A DNA stretch of 64,000 nucleotides. Origin: Siderastrea siderea. Lineage: Eukaryota; Cnidaria; Anthozoa; Scleractinia; Rhizangiidae. Within the stretch, counting starts at the first letter, position 1. The number at the start of each line of letters is the position of its first letter. The translations under genes and the position numbers were made by a program. The DNA is taken from NCBI GenBank assembly GCA_964030785.1, contig OZ034974.1:49362355-49426354 (forward strand), read 5' to 3'. Shown piece by piece: positions 13,102 through 23,300 of this stretch. Below the pieces are notes generated by a model. That model had not been told where the DNA came from. It did not search any database and saw only the letters and a list, made by a program, of their open reading frames with translations.

Positions 13102-16100
13102 GGCGTCATCGTCGTCATCGTCATCATCATCATCATCAACATCATCATTGTTAATCACCACCATCATCAATGACAAAAAAAACCCACCAACAACAAATAA
13201 CAGTAGACCCCACCCTCCCCCCTGCTTTCTCTAAGTGCTTGTTATCTTAAAGGGACAGGTTCACGACTTGGCGCATGTGCACTAATCAAATTACCTTTTT
13301 CCGATTTATTAGTAATTCTATCGGTTAATAATCCCACTCAGCAATCGCATACTATCGTAAGCCCAAGTACAACGGCGGAGGACTAAATTCGCAGAAAATA
13401 TCAGTGGATTGCACCAACACTGCCAACGTTGAATTTATTGTTGACCCGAAGGTTTTTTCCATGGTTAATGAATTTCCCGCTATTTGCACGCGCTTTGGTC
13501 AAATGGCTACCAGAGGCGCGTGCAGATAGCCGAGAAATCATTAAACGCAAAACTTTGGAAGGAAAATGTCACACACGAACAATCAACTCGCTTCTGATTG
13601 GTTCTTCAACAATATTATGAAACAATATTGCTTGTGTGCTCGCTACAACGTGCCCGGGCGAAAAAACAGCACTTAGATTCATGAGCATGCGCTAAACCGT
13701 GAACCCTTCCCTTTAAAGCCCCTTATCTTGAACTAAAACTGGCTTCCTTGTATGATGTACATGTATTAGCTACCTCAATCTCCTGCTTTCCTAAGCAAAT
13801 TTTTTTGTTATCCTTGAATGCTACGATAGAAGAGTCTATTGTATTCTGCAATAACATAATTATACTGTTACCATAAATGATCACTTACCTCGTTTCTGAC
13901 GAACTTCCTCATTAGAAAACGAAGTAAGAGGGAAAAGGGAAATGTACTTTGTGTCTTGAGGGAAGTGCTGTACAAGACAAACAAAGATTTAGTGTTGTAA
14001 CTAAATGCAATCAGAGCCTGATACATCACAACCCAAAATGTTGTGCCATTGTTTCTGAGCAGTGGTGGGGCAAAGTGAAAAGTCAGCCCTGAAAACCACA
14101 GTCTTGGAATCTTAGGCTTGATAGAACTTTAGGGGCTGCATTTAGAAGCTCAAATTTTTACATTTGAATCTAGGGAGTCTTGCAGTTGCTTCTTGAGTTC
14201 AAACAGAAACAATATGCAGGAAAATAGCTTTGACACATGCACCATGTAGTCTTCACTAACCTTACAATAACCAGAGACTCCAATTAGTTTGAAAAAGCAT
14301 GGAAATCAAACTCAAAGAAAAGTACTTTTTTCAAACCAGTTTGATAACCAAACATTCGTCTATTTAATTACTGCAAATTTTTTTATTTCTCCCCTTGAAA
14401 AGTTTCCAATAGTAAGTCTTAACCTTGCATTTCAAAGCAAAACGTTGTAGTTATAATTACTCTTCAGCTACTCACAACAACATAATTCCAGTGTACTTTA
14501 ATTTCTTCAAGTTCTTTCTGCAGGGTATTTCTAAGGGAAAATAAACAAAATTACTAAGGACCCAGTGCTTTGAAGAGATGGTGGTCTACATTTTGCTTGC
14601 AACAAAAAATTATTGAGATCTGTGGGCTGACAACAAGATGTGCAAAACAGCATCAGGAAAAGTTAAACGGCCTTTAATATTCTCATGCTAGTATGGAGCT
14701 CATTATCAATGTATTGCAAAACTAAACAAGGCATAATTTTTCCATGAAAACAATTAAAGCTGCAAACCAGTAACAACCAATGTCTCAGAAAGATCCTGCA
14801 GATCTACTGGCTTGAGAAAATCAGCTCCATGCAGAGCCTAAGTCAAGTCAGTCCAAACAGAATCACAAACAATGAAATTTAACTGGTGATAAATGATCAT
14901 ATAGGGCATTTATTCCCTGAGTTTCATTTAGTAAGCATAATTATCACTATTATAAATGAGATTCTTCACAAACCTTGTTTCATCTTCATTACATTCTGTT
15001 AGCTCTCTGACACAAGTTTTATACTTCCTAAAAAGTTTTCTCTTCTCTGCAAAAAAATAAGGAGGTAAAATTGTCACTGAATTGCACTTTCTACAAATTA
15101 TTTTAAACATATTGCCAATTTATAAAAGAATATAATAATAGCTAGATGAACACCTAAAGAACTGAAAAAACAACAAAACTGACTGCATGAATGAACAAAT
15201 GACTCCACAAATTATCTGACAACTCAAACAGACGTTAAGGCCAAAGGAAAGCATTGAGCACAGCAGTGAATCCCATTCAAATGAATACTGAAATGAGTGG
15301 TCACCTGTGATTCAAGAACATGATTCCCCTAAGAAGTCACTGAGTGCTACATATCCTGAACTTACAGAAATCAATGCCTTGTTATCAAATAGAATCAGTA
15401 AATTAAACATCAGCTTTGTTTTCTTCCCACTTAATGTCAATTAAATTCATTTATTAAGTTTGACTTTGTTGGATCAAAACAATGAATCATGACCTGTGAG
15501 TTATGTTTGAAGAAACCTGAGTCTACAAAGAACATCATAAAATTGGCTGTAATCATACAATATAGTCCCAAGGCACCAGTTAAGTATAATATATAGATTT
15601 AGCCAAGCCTAAAAGTGGAGCTCCAAATATCCTCATTCAAGTTGTTAAATTAAAGAAAAAGAAAAGAGGAGAAAAAATTCATGTCCCCACTGAGAATGAA
15701 TTTTCCCCAATGAATCATGACCTGTGAGTTATGTTTGAAGAAACCTGAGTCTACAAAGAACATCATAAAATTGGCTGTAATCATACAATATAGTCCCAAG
15801 GCACCAGTTAAGTATAATATATAGATTTAGCCAAGCCTAAAAGTGGAGCTCCAAATATCCTCATTCAAGTTGTTAAATTAAAGAAAAAGAAAAGAGGAGA
15901 AAAAATTCATGTCCCCACTGAGAATCGAACCTCGCTTGTTGACGTGGCAGGCCAGCATGATTCCACTAGGCCACCAGTTACAGAAGTTAATTTTACCACT
16001 TATTCCTTTTCCCATGACAAGATGCCTATCGACATGAAAATGCTGGTGTTTTTCCCAGGAAAATGTGTTTGGACTACCACAAAAACCATGGTTGTGGACA

Positions 16101-18105
16101 TAAAAAACCAGAAGGCACTAGCTCTGCTACATTTGGCGTTGGGAACGCTGCAAAATGCTGCGAACTCAAGCATTGAGCCGACTGAGTTCGCAGCAGAACT
16201 GACAACAAAGATGAAGTCCTCTAAGGCGAATTTGTAACTTGAACTTTTCGCCTTCCACCAAAAAGACAACTGAGTATTCTTTTGAACTTTTTCTTTCCAT
16301 TAATAAAATTGTTTTCGACTTTTGTCATCTTTGCTAAAACGTGGGTCACCATGTGATTTCGCACTTAAAATGCGGGATACAGCACAAGGTTATCTCAAGT
16401 GTGTGCCACCTCATATTGGTGTGTGTCCCTGTGGTGTGGACGGACAGACAGTCACGTGACTATTACATCACTACCAAAATTTCTTGGCTTGATAGGTTGC
16501 CAAATTTGCTTAGTAATGGTGCTCTGCTGGCGTGCTATGTGTGCCGGCTCTGTTACAAAGAAAACTGAGCCATTATTTTAGTTTCTGCCGATGCACAAAT
16601 GGTTTTTGGCTTTTCAAAGTTGTATAACCTGAAACTGGCATAGTTCCTTACCAAAGAATTTTAATTTCTTTGATCTCTTCATAATCCTCTTTTCCTTCTC
16701 TTCTTTTGCTTTATCCTTGATGGTATGTTTCAATACATCAAGCATTCTTTCTTGTACAACTCGCACAGTGGCTGGAAGGTCAGGCTGCAAGTTAAAATGA
16801 CCATTCCTAAAATTAATCATTCATGGAAATGAAGGAGTCATGTTAGGTGTGTTTTACATCCCTCCCCACCCCACTGGATTTGCATTCCTTTTCCCCATCC
16901 CTCTGAGTTTCCACCACACTCCCCATCCCCACTAGATTTCCACCTCCTGTCCCTATCCCACTGGATTTGCACCAACCCTTCCCACCCCACCCCTGCCCAT
17001 CCCAGTTTCCATCACACTGGATTTGCCCAACCAATTCCATCCCACCATCCCTTTGAATGTTCTGCCCAGGAGATTAAAAAAGCTCCACAGAAAGAACCTC
17101 TAAATTTCAGTTTTTACAAATTATCTGAAAAAATTCCGTTCGATACCTTTCCCCTAAACATTTCTGATAGAAGTAGGACAACAAATGTAGCGTGCAACCA
17201 AAAACTGATGACAGGTCATGGCACAAATTTTTGATACAAAAAAAAAAAAAAGAAACAAAAAAAAAACAACTGTTTCATGCATGTTTTGCATGTTTAATTC
17301 TGGTTTGCATGATTTTATGTTACCTTTTCACTTCCGATAAGTTACATATATGACCCAGACTGCAAATGACCATTAATAGAAATTTGGATTCAATTACAGT
17401 AGCTGTCGCATGCATCCCAGCCACGTCATGTGTAGGAAACACATATGAGCAGCTCAAAACCCTTTCAAGCCTCCTTGACCTGATTTGTGTAGCTTCAAAC
17501 AGCTGGCATGGGAGTATTACAGCTGAGTCTTCATTGCAGAGTTGCTCAAGACGTTTGTTAGATTTTCCTCAAACGGTTTAAAGAGCTGGCGTTGAGATCC
17601 TCTTGTGCCAAGCCCTTGCCTCCACAAGGATGTCATACAAGTTTAAAAGTTCTTTCAGATGCCCTGATTAAAATGAAAGTTTACTGGCTTATCGGCTTAA
17701 GTTTGCTTTTGCTTCAGTCTTGTGTGGCAGCAAGACTTATTTAGAAAACGACAATTGAATTGTACACATTGCACAGTATGCTGAGCTGACTAAAATTTTA
17801 GGCAAATTTAAACTGACAAAGTGCAACACACTGCGCTTCGAATTTTCGAGATAAAAGCTTCGAACTGGGTTGCAAAAAGACCACGTTTAAAATTGAAAGA
17901 AGTCAAGAAAGCTCACACATGCTGATACACGTGTGTACAAAAAACTGCGGTGTAGCTCGCATGGTTTGACATTTCATACCTGTTTAAGCAACCTTTGCAC
18001 ATCTCTCAATTTGTTCTTAAGAGATTTGCTGTGCTTAGCTTTGTTGGCCTCTCTGTGGGCCACCTTTCTGGTGGAACAGTTGTGTCCCTGCGTTCGCGGT
18101 CCCAT
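3173..18105 (-). CDS. EFG1: EFG1-like rRNA-processing protein gene, 8 exons, 270 aa
   Basis: Spliced from 17980-18105, 16652-16784, 14974-15046, 14476-14530, 13889-13967, 12632-12802, 4515-4598 and 3173-3264 on the minus strand; lengths sum to 813 nt (270 codons plus TAA) and every junction has GT/AG and matching phase. The start is the first ATG after an in-frame TGA. The core at about aa 30-145 has the features of the EFG1 family (yeast Efg1 is a nucleolar factor for small-subunit rRNA processing): basic 'KNKLRDVQRLL', then 'VRVVQERML', a Lys-rich coiled segment, 'KLKFFEKRKLFRK', and the signature 'HFPQDTKYISLFP'. The C-terminal third is acidic with 'DDDFF', ending in a Lys/Arg tail that could be a nucleolar signal. 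Function is inferred from the family. Its upstream region faces the PARP gene. Exon 7 has a NAGNAG acceptor, so the protein may vary by one residue. Confidence 0.8.
4515..4598 (-). CDS. EFG1: EFG1-like exon 7
   Basis: Codes about aa 213-240, acidic: 'ESEDEGPSIKKQNSDDDFF'. The acceptor region reads ttcagcag on the minus strand, so two acceptors three bases apart are possible; both keep the frame. The donor is gtaaca. Confidence 0.65.
4599..6670. other. Left part of the large EFG1 intron
   Basis: Intronic on the minus strand. It contains G-runs around 5777-5790 and 5855-5870. No exon or known repeat was recognised; the short open frames here look random. Confidence 0.4.
6675..7060. mobile_element. 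Foldback element flanked by TTAA, 386 bp
   Basis: The two halves are inverted copies. The left begins GACGGAATCCAT and the right ends ATGGATTCCATC. TTAA flanks both ends (6671-6674 and 7061-7064). Non-coding. TTAA duplications are typical of piggyBac and Kolobok groups. Confidence 0.75.
7388..9000. other. Inserted sequence of unknown type inside the TTAA element
   Basis: This breaks the left arm of the 7065-12522 element. It contains a repeated 'GAAGCGCCCGAAACCGCCC' (around 7590 and 7635). No gene was recognised. Confidence 0.4.
9021..9663 (+). pseudogene. Retroelement gag-like fragment
   Basis: Read over two frames, the text contains 'LSSWLEAWNVYLRTILYLFP', then 'WLMYDTAFRYMAASN' and a CCHC zinc knuckle 'CIHCHSYGHCTLSC', then a second Cys/His-rich stretch. 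This is the gag type that accompanies cnidarian tyrosine-recombinase and related retroelements. Frameshifts show it is dead. Confidence 0.6.
10301..10575 (+). repeat. Minisatellite, 82-bp unit made of 44+38 bp
   Basis: CAGGGTGTGTTGCTGCCACC begins at 10301, 10345, 10383, 10427 and 10465 and continues to 10547, so spacings alternate 44 and 38 bp. Each 82-bp unit is a dimer of two related subunits. Confidence 0.9.
12632..12802 (-). CDS. EFG1: EFG1-like exon 6
   Basis: Codes about aa 156-212, starting 'EQILKVVSEKVASGEL' and ending in the charged 'EEAEQAEVEEKDEKND'. The acceptor is tatgcag and the donor gtaaga; phase 1. It lies about 100 bp from the right end of the TTAA-flanked element at 7065-12522, and an 8.0-kb intron follows. 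Confidence 0.75.
12980..13170 (+). repeat. (CAT)n microsatellite in EFG1 intron 5
   Basis: Imperfect CAT/ATC repeats. On the minus strand they open a poly-Asp frame (13176-12919) that ends in a stop and has no good acceptor, so I treat it as intronic. Confidence 0.85.
13889..13967 (-). CDS. EFG1: EFG1-like exon 5
   Basis: Codes about aa 130-155 and carries 'HFPQDTKYISLFP', the most diagnostic motif of the family, then 'SFSNEEVRQKR'. The acceptor is cttgtacag and the donor gtaagt; phase 1. Confidence 0.85.
14476..14530 (-). CDS. EFG1: EFG1-like exon 4
   Basis: Short exon for about aa 111-129 ('NTLQKELEEIKVHWNYVV'). The acceptor is cccttag and the donor gtgagt; it ends in phase 0 and joins directly to the HFPQDTKY motif. 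Confidence 0.78.
14974..15046 (-). CDS. EFG1: EFG1-like exon 3
   Basis: Codes about aa 87-111, completing 'FFEKRKLFRKYKTCVREL'. The acceptor is tttttttgcag and the donor gtttgt; it ends in phase 2. Confidence 0.8.
15481..15925 (+). repeat. Tandem duplication, two 217-bp copies
   Basis: 15481-15697 and 15709-15925 appear identical, offset 228 bp with an 11-bp spacer. The duplicated block includes the tail end of the SINE-like element, so the duplication followed that insertion. It lies in an EFG1 intron. Confidence 0.9.
15588..16565 (-). mobile_element. SINE-like composite repeat, copy A
   Basis: On the minus strand the order is a block with a degenerate ORF-like stretch (plus-strand frame 15944-16237), a tRNA-like head, then a tail ending 'TTTTAGGCTTGGCTAAATC'. 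Copy B at 33083-33955 has the same order. The tail is inside the tandem duplication at 15481-15925. Confidence 0.7.
15911..15985 (-). repeat. tRNA-like SINE head, copy A
   Basis: The minus strand reads an A-box-like TGGCCTAGTGG and a B-box-like GGTTCGATTC about 40 bases apart. A proper cloverleaf is not evident, so this is a tRNA-derived SINE promoter rather than a tRNA gene. Confidence 0.55.
16652..16784 (-). CDS. EFG1: EFG1-like exon 2
   Basis: Codes about aa 43-87, from 'PDLPATVRVVQERML' to 'KRSKKLKFF'. The acceptor is ...cttgcag and the donor gtaagg; it ends in phase 1. Rich in Lys and Glu, probably helical. Confidence 0.82.
16860..17045 (+). repeat. C-rich degenerate minisatellite
   Basis: Irregular repeats of 'CCCATCCCACTGGATTTGCA' type, unit about 35-60 bp, in EFG1 intron 1. 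Confidence 0.6.
17980..18105 (-). CDS. EFG1: EFG1-like exon 1
   Basis: Codes aa 1-42, starting MGPRTQGHNC and ending in the basic 'KNKLRDVQRLLKQ' that opens the EFG1 domain. The donor reads gtatga on the minus strand; phase 0. Confidence 0.8.
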
Positions 18106-19507
18106 CCGTTTGCAAGCACAACACAAGGAAACTGAGCAGCAAGTGAGAAATCAGGTAACGGAGCCCGCGGTATCTGAAACAGCGTTCAACTTCGAGGGCA
18201 CTTTTTGACTGCAGGGAGGGGAGGGTGGTGTTTCTCTTTCAGCCCGGTGTTTGGTTGTTTTTATAAATTTTTATTTCCCAGCTATTTATCTGCAAGTGAC
18301 GCCTTTTGCACAGGAAAAGAAAATTAAATGATACAAAGGTCGACAATTTTTTTACTCGTTGATACTCATACATTGTTAATTAGGGAAAAACCCACCACGA
18401 TTCCCCAAACTAAGAAACAATATTTGAATTGTTTTATTAACCTTGGGAAGTCGGGTAATCTCCCTATGATCATGACTCATCCCTAATCTTTCAGTTTCCT
18501 TTGGGTTTTTCCTGGTTTAGTTCAAAGAATCGATGCATGAACGTTTAGTGGAATCAGACTTAGATTACTGTACTGCTAGAGATTCAAGAGTGAAAACTTG
18601 GGAGCAATATTGCACTTTCAGGGAGGAGAGGGTAGATTTCTTTTTCAGACTACTTTTGCACGTAATCTTTATTTTGTTGGAGACAAGTTTTACGCAGTAA
18701 AACGAGATTAAATAAATACAAAGCTTTTCAAAGTTCTTCTTACTCCAAAATGCTCTTGTGTTGCAAATTCATATAATTCGGATAAAAATGTATCATACAA
18801 GCGGGCTGGGGAAGGGGTTGGGGCAGACACCTCGTTCCCAGTCTTTCAATCCCTCACGGTTTTCCCGGAAAACCGGAAGTAAGTTTGTTCCACGAATCGA
18901 ATGTAAATTTCATTCAAAAGTGAAAGTGCTTTTCGAAGCAAACTGAAAACCTTTCTCTTATGCTAACGATTCCTTCAAGATAAGATTTAAAATTCTCAAT
19001 TTTCGGGCATTTTATTAACGGTAAGTCCTCGTACATGTGTTGATAATGCACGAAGGTTTTAGTTTTCTAAACACAGAGTAACATAGAGCCGAAAGAAGCT
19101 CATCTTTACTCAGTTTGGTGTCTTTGGTTCCTGCCATTAACGAATAAACAAAAATATACTATTTATATTGAACTTTACAGGAGCGTTTTAGGCTAACTGA
19201 GCGAGGATCACTTGAATTACATTTACTGAAAGGTTTTAAAGGTTGATCACGCACAAATCAAACGCACTTCACTGCAATTACCGTTGAGGTTTGCAAACTT
19301 TGACATTACTGAGGTCCGGTGTATTTTGAAGTATTAAGCTTACATGTAAACTCATATCAGTTTTATATTTTAATTTGACATGTCGCTGACATAATGAATC
19401 ACTCCTCCATTTAATTTAGAGCCCGGGCCTTGGTTTCAAAGCCATTCCCTGAACTGCCGGGAAGAGGACTTCAGTTTAGGATACAGAGACCTCAATAATA
19501 ATTAATT
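18106..19507. promoter_or_regulatory. Divergent intergenic region of the EFG1-like and PARP14-like genes
   Basis: The two start codons face away from each other across 1.4 kb, so this stretch probably holds both promoters and the 5' UTRs. A strong ETS-type core, ACCGGAAGT, is at 18872-18880. Two diverged copies of a sequence beginning with a 'GCACTTT...GGGAGG' stretch lie at about 18195-18350 and 18600-18735. I found no convincing TATA box. Transcription starts cannot be placed from sequence. Confidence 0.4.
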
Positions 19508-19526
19508 ATGGACAATGAAAATTTCG
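19508..19526 (+). CDS. PARP14: PARP14-like exon 1 (start)
   Basis: Nineteen coding bases, MDNENF plus one base, then donor gtaagt. The in-frame TAA at 19499-19501 and the phase match to exon 2 support this ATG. The next exon lies across a 994-bp intron. Confidence 0.6.
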
Positions 19527-20327
19527 GTAAGTTTGGAATTTGCCGAGTGCTGCAAAGTCACTTGACCTTCAATCTAACAATGTATATCCCGTTCAATAAT
19601 TTTAGGTAGTCAATGCAAAATTTTTCAAACCATTTCCTTTTTAATAATATAACAGTTGTAACACAACAATTTTATAATTGTACTTCTGGCTTCGACGGAC
19701 ATTTTGGATAACTGAGGTAGGCCCCTTCCCATCGTGCTTCCTTCCTTGCGGGGGATAGAAAGGACGCTGGAACGACGTAGGTACACTGACAACGTATTGA
19801 CAGCAGTACAGTACAGCTCCAAACTACCATGGAAAATACAGAACCTGGCTTTGTTAACTGAAAATCGTCTGCTTCTCAACTGAACAATTACTTATTTAAA
19901 TCTTCTGTTCGCTTGCATCTTGGTCCTTATTCTGACGGGGTGAACTCTGTACTGTATGAGATCATTTTCAGTGGAACATTAGTCTCAGTTCACTGTGATT
20001 TGCTACTCCTGGTTAGGATCTGATAAGAAGTCAAGGACCCTTGATATGCTTTGAGTTATATCAGTAACCCTGGTCTTATGTCTTCATTATCATGCTAATT
20101 TGTTTTTCTTGGTAAGCTCCTATTTTTACACTTTGGGCATTATTAGACCCTTATTATAATAATAATGTAATATTTTAATAATAATAATAATAATGTAATT
20201 TTTATAAAACGCATAAAACAAAGTCTCTATGCGTTGTACGGTAATCAAAATTAAAAATATAAAATAATCAATGAATTAGTTAACCATTAAGAAGAAAACC
20301 TTTTGCAAAATAAAAACATCATCATCA

Positions 20328-20388
<61 letters not shown>

Positions 20389-23300
20389 GATAACAACAAC
20401 TATTCTTCTTCTTCTCATTATTGTTATTATTAGAAGCTAAAGCAAAGCACACTGGTACACAGATTTCTTTTAAACCTGCAACATTATGCATCGGCGCTGA
20501 ATATTACTTTTTATTCACAGAAGATCATGACGACAACTATGAAGAAGAAGAAGGGGACTACGATTTTGTAGAAGACGAGGAGTATTTTGATGTTAGTCAC
20601 TTTGTTGACGCAGAAGATGACGCAAATGAGGGCGACAACAGCTCAAGAGTGGAGGCAGCTTCTTCCAGCAGGATACAAGAAGAAGAAATAGATCCAGAGG
20701 AAATGGAAGAAACGTTAAAAAAGCTCGAAGAAGTATTTAGTTGTTTACCGAGAGTCCTCATCAAGAGAATTCTTTCTCGTGATGACGTCAGAGGAAACCT
20801 TGAGATAGCCAGTCAGCGGTTACAGGAATTTCAAGATATGGAAGACCCAAAAGACCTGTTCAAGTCTCCCGATTCCTCCCCTACCAGAAAAATGCAGAAA
20901 GGTGGAATGAATTATCAAGCATCTATTGCCGGGAGCAACACAAGAAACTACACAGATGACGATAATTGCAGTGCAGTGGAAAAAGTCCAAACAGTGGAAA
21001 AAGTCCAAACAGAGGGTGAAGCGAAGAGTTTTCGTGGTAAAAAAAGAAACAGGCGAAGGAAGAAAAACAATTTCCGTGGAAATGAAACGCAAGGAGGAGA
21101 CAAGGAAAACGCTGGTTGGAGAAGAAATAGTTTCGATGAAAATGAATCTCAACAAAGAGATGAAAACGAACATTCAAGGCGGGGAGGATGTTTTGGAGGA
21201 AGGCCAATGAGGGGACCAGGAGGATACAGAGGAGGACCAAGAGGGGGAACCAGAGGCGGCTTTGTTCAGAGTCAAACGGAATTTGAAGGATATGGAGACG
21301 ATGACTTTCAAGTCGGGGATTTCGGTTCTACTGGTCCTGGGTTCATACCACAGCCTCAAAGAGGACGTGGTCGAGGAAGGCCACCTAACCCTAAGCCCAA
21401 GCCTAGGGGAGGGGCAAGAGGAGGACCAAGAGGAGGACCAAGAGGTGGCTTTGTCCAAGGTCGAAGAGATGGCCAAGAATTCGGAGATTATGCTTGTCAT
21501 GACTGGGGCTACAGGGGTCAAGGTTATAGGGGACGAGGAAATAACTTCAGGAAAGAAAGTGAATATCAAAATCAGGATGCTAATCAGTCTCAGTTTAACC
21601 GAAGAGGAAGAGGCCAGCCCAGCCATGGGAGGGGAAGGGGCACAGAAGGGTCTCGTGGAAGACGTGAAGGTCCAGTATACTTATCAGAATTGGCACAAGT
21701 TAGTGAGACATACAGATCTTGTGACGACCTCACCGACCATTTTGGAGACGATGAGCCCAACGAGCGTGACCAAAGAAATCGTGGAAGACCTGGAAGGAGT
21801 AATAGAGGACGCGGCCAGAGAGGAATGAGACGTGCACAGAGCCTGTCGAGTGTGGAAGTTGATCAAGATGCCGAGGCAAGAGGAAATGAGGAAGAATCTC
21901 GGTTTGAGCAGAATAAATTACTCGTTTGTAATTTGAGTGGGTCCACGACTGATGACGGCGTGATGAATTTCGTTGAAGCAATGAGTGGCGAAGAGGTAAA
22001 AGAGGTAACAATGCTGGGGAAAGGCAAGGCTCTGGTCACAATGACAGAAGACTTAAAAGGTAAGTACCGTACTTGAACTTAAAATAATCGTTTATAGATG
22101 TTTTTGTTGTCCACGAACGTAGCCTTTTGACCCGGCATGCGTGCGGCGAAACGAATTTAACAAAGTCCAACGTCACCGTCACTTTCTTCAACATTTTGTG
22201 ACTATGTTTCCTGGGTGATTAAATGAATGCAACAAGGACTAACCGAACGTCGTAAACATACGAGGGCACCTGGGCGATATTTATACCTAATCGTACCTTT
22301 TTGGTACGCTTCGGCGGCATATCAGGCGAGTTTGGTCGAGCCATGGTTCGTATTTTGGCGAGACGTAGTCAAGCCAAAATACCCATGGTGAGACTAAACG
22401 AGCCTGATATGCTGCCGAAGCGTACCAAGAAGGTGCGATTAGGTATTTAACGTACCCAAATTCGTCCTAAAACCCGGCGTTATTTTTTCAGTTACCGTGA
22501 TCAGTTAGGAGTTTTAGTCATATAGCGCGTGAACTGTGAGAAGAATAATGCATTAATACTCTTCTCTAACTCCTCATCTGTCATTTTTATAATTCTTTTG
22601 TTTGGAGTTTCATTTTCGGAATCTTGGAAGTCCAAATTTAGAGAGAAATTTGGAAAATGCGGCTCCAATTGAAAAAAAAAATGTTTGTGCGCTGTCCGTA
22701 AACGTACACGCGAGCGCCCGCCAGTGTGGCCTCGTCCAATTTTGGCGCGAAATTGTATTTTTTTTTCTATGTTAGCGTTAAACAAATTACTTTCTCGTTT
22801 AAAAAATGTAATAGTTTTACGTTTCGTAGGTATCTGTTGTAATTTTCATCTCTAAAGTCTGCAAAAAAGTCCGAGTTTTAGAAACTGTCCATGATATCGT
22901 AGGATATCAGGTCAGTGACTTGATATCGTAGAAAATCATGACAGTAAACAAGGCTTCTGATTGGCTAATTCACAGTTTGGGTACGGTAATAGATGAAAAT
23001 CAGTCTTCGTGCAACAATATCCAACATGTTGTGTCCAATAGGACATGTGTGATTCAATCAACGTGAACGAGCCCCCAGGCGAATCAAACACTTGAAAACG
23101 AAAAGAAGTTTGGACAATGTTGGATAATATGTTTGATAGAAATCAGTCTTCGTGCAACATTGAAAATGGTCACCAAACGAATCCAGTGTAGTGCATCGAA
23201 CGGCGCGTGCATAAGTCAAACAAGGAACGATCCGCGGCGAATCGAACGTTGTACACACCGAAATATTTTATGCTTGATGGAATTTTTTTAAAAATCAGTC

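Noticed and set aside
12919..13176. Poly-Asp reading frame on the minus strand as an EFG1 exon
   Set aside because: It is the translation of a CAT microsatellite, ends in a stop, and has no good acceptor; the flanking exons join in phase without it.
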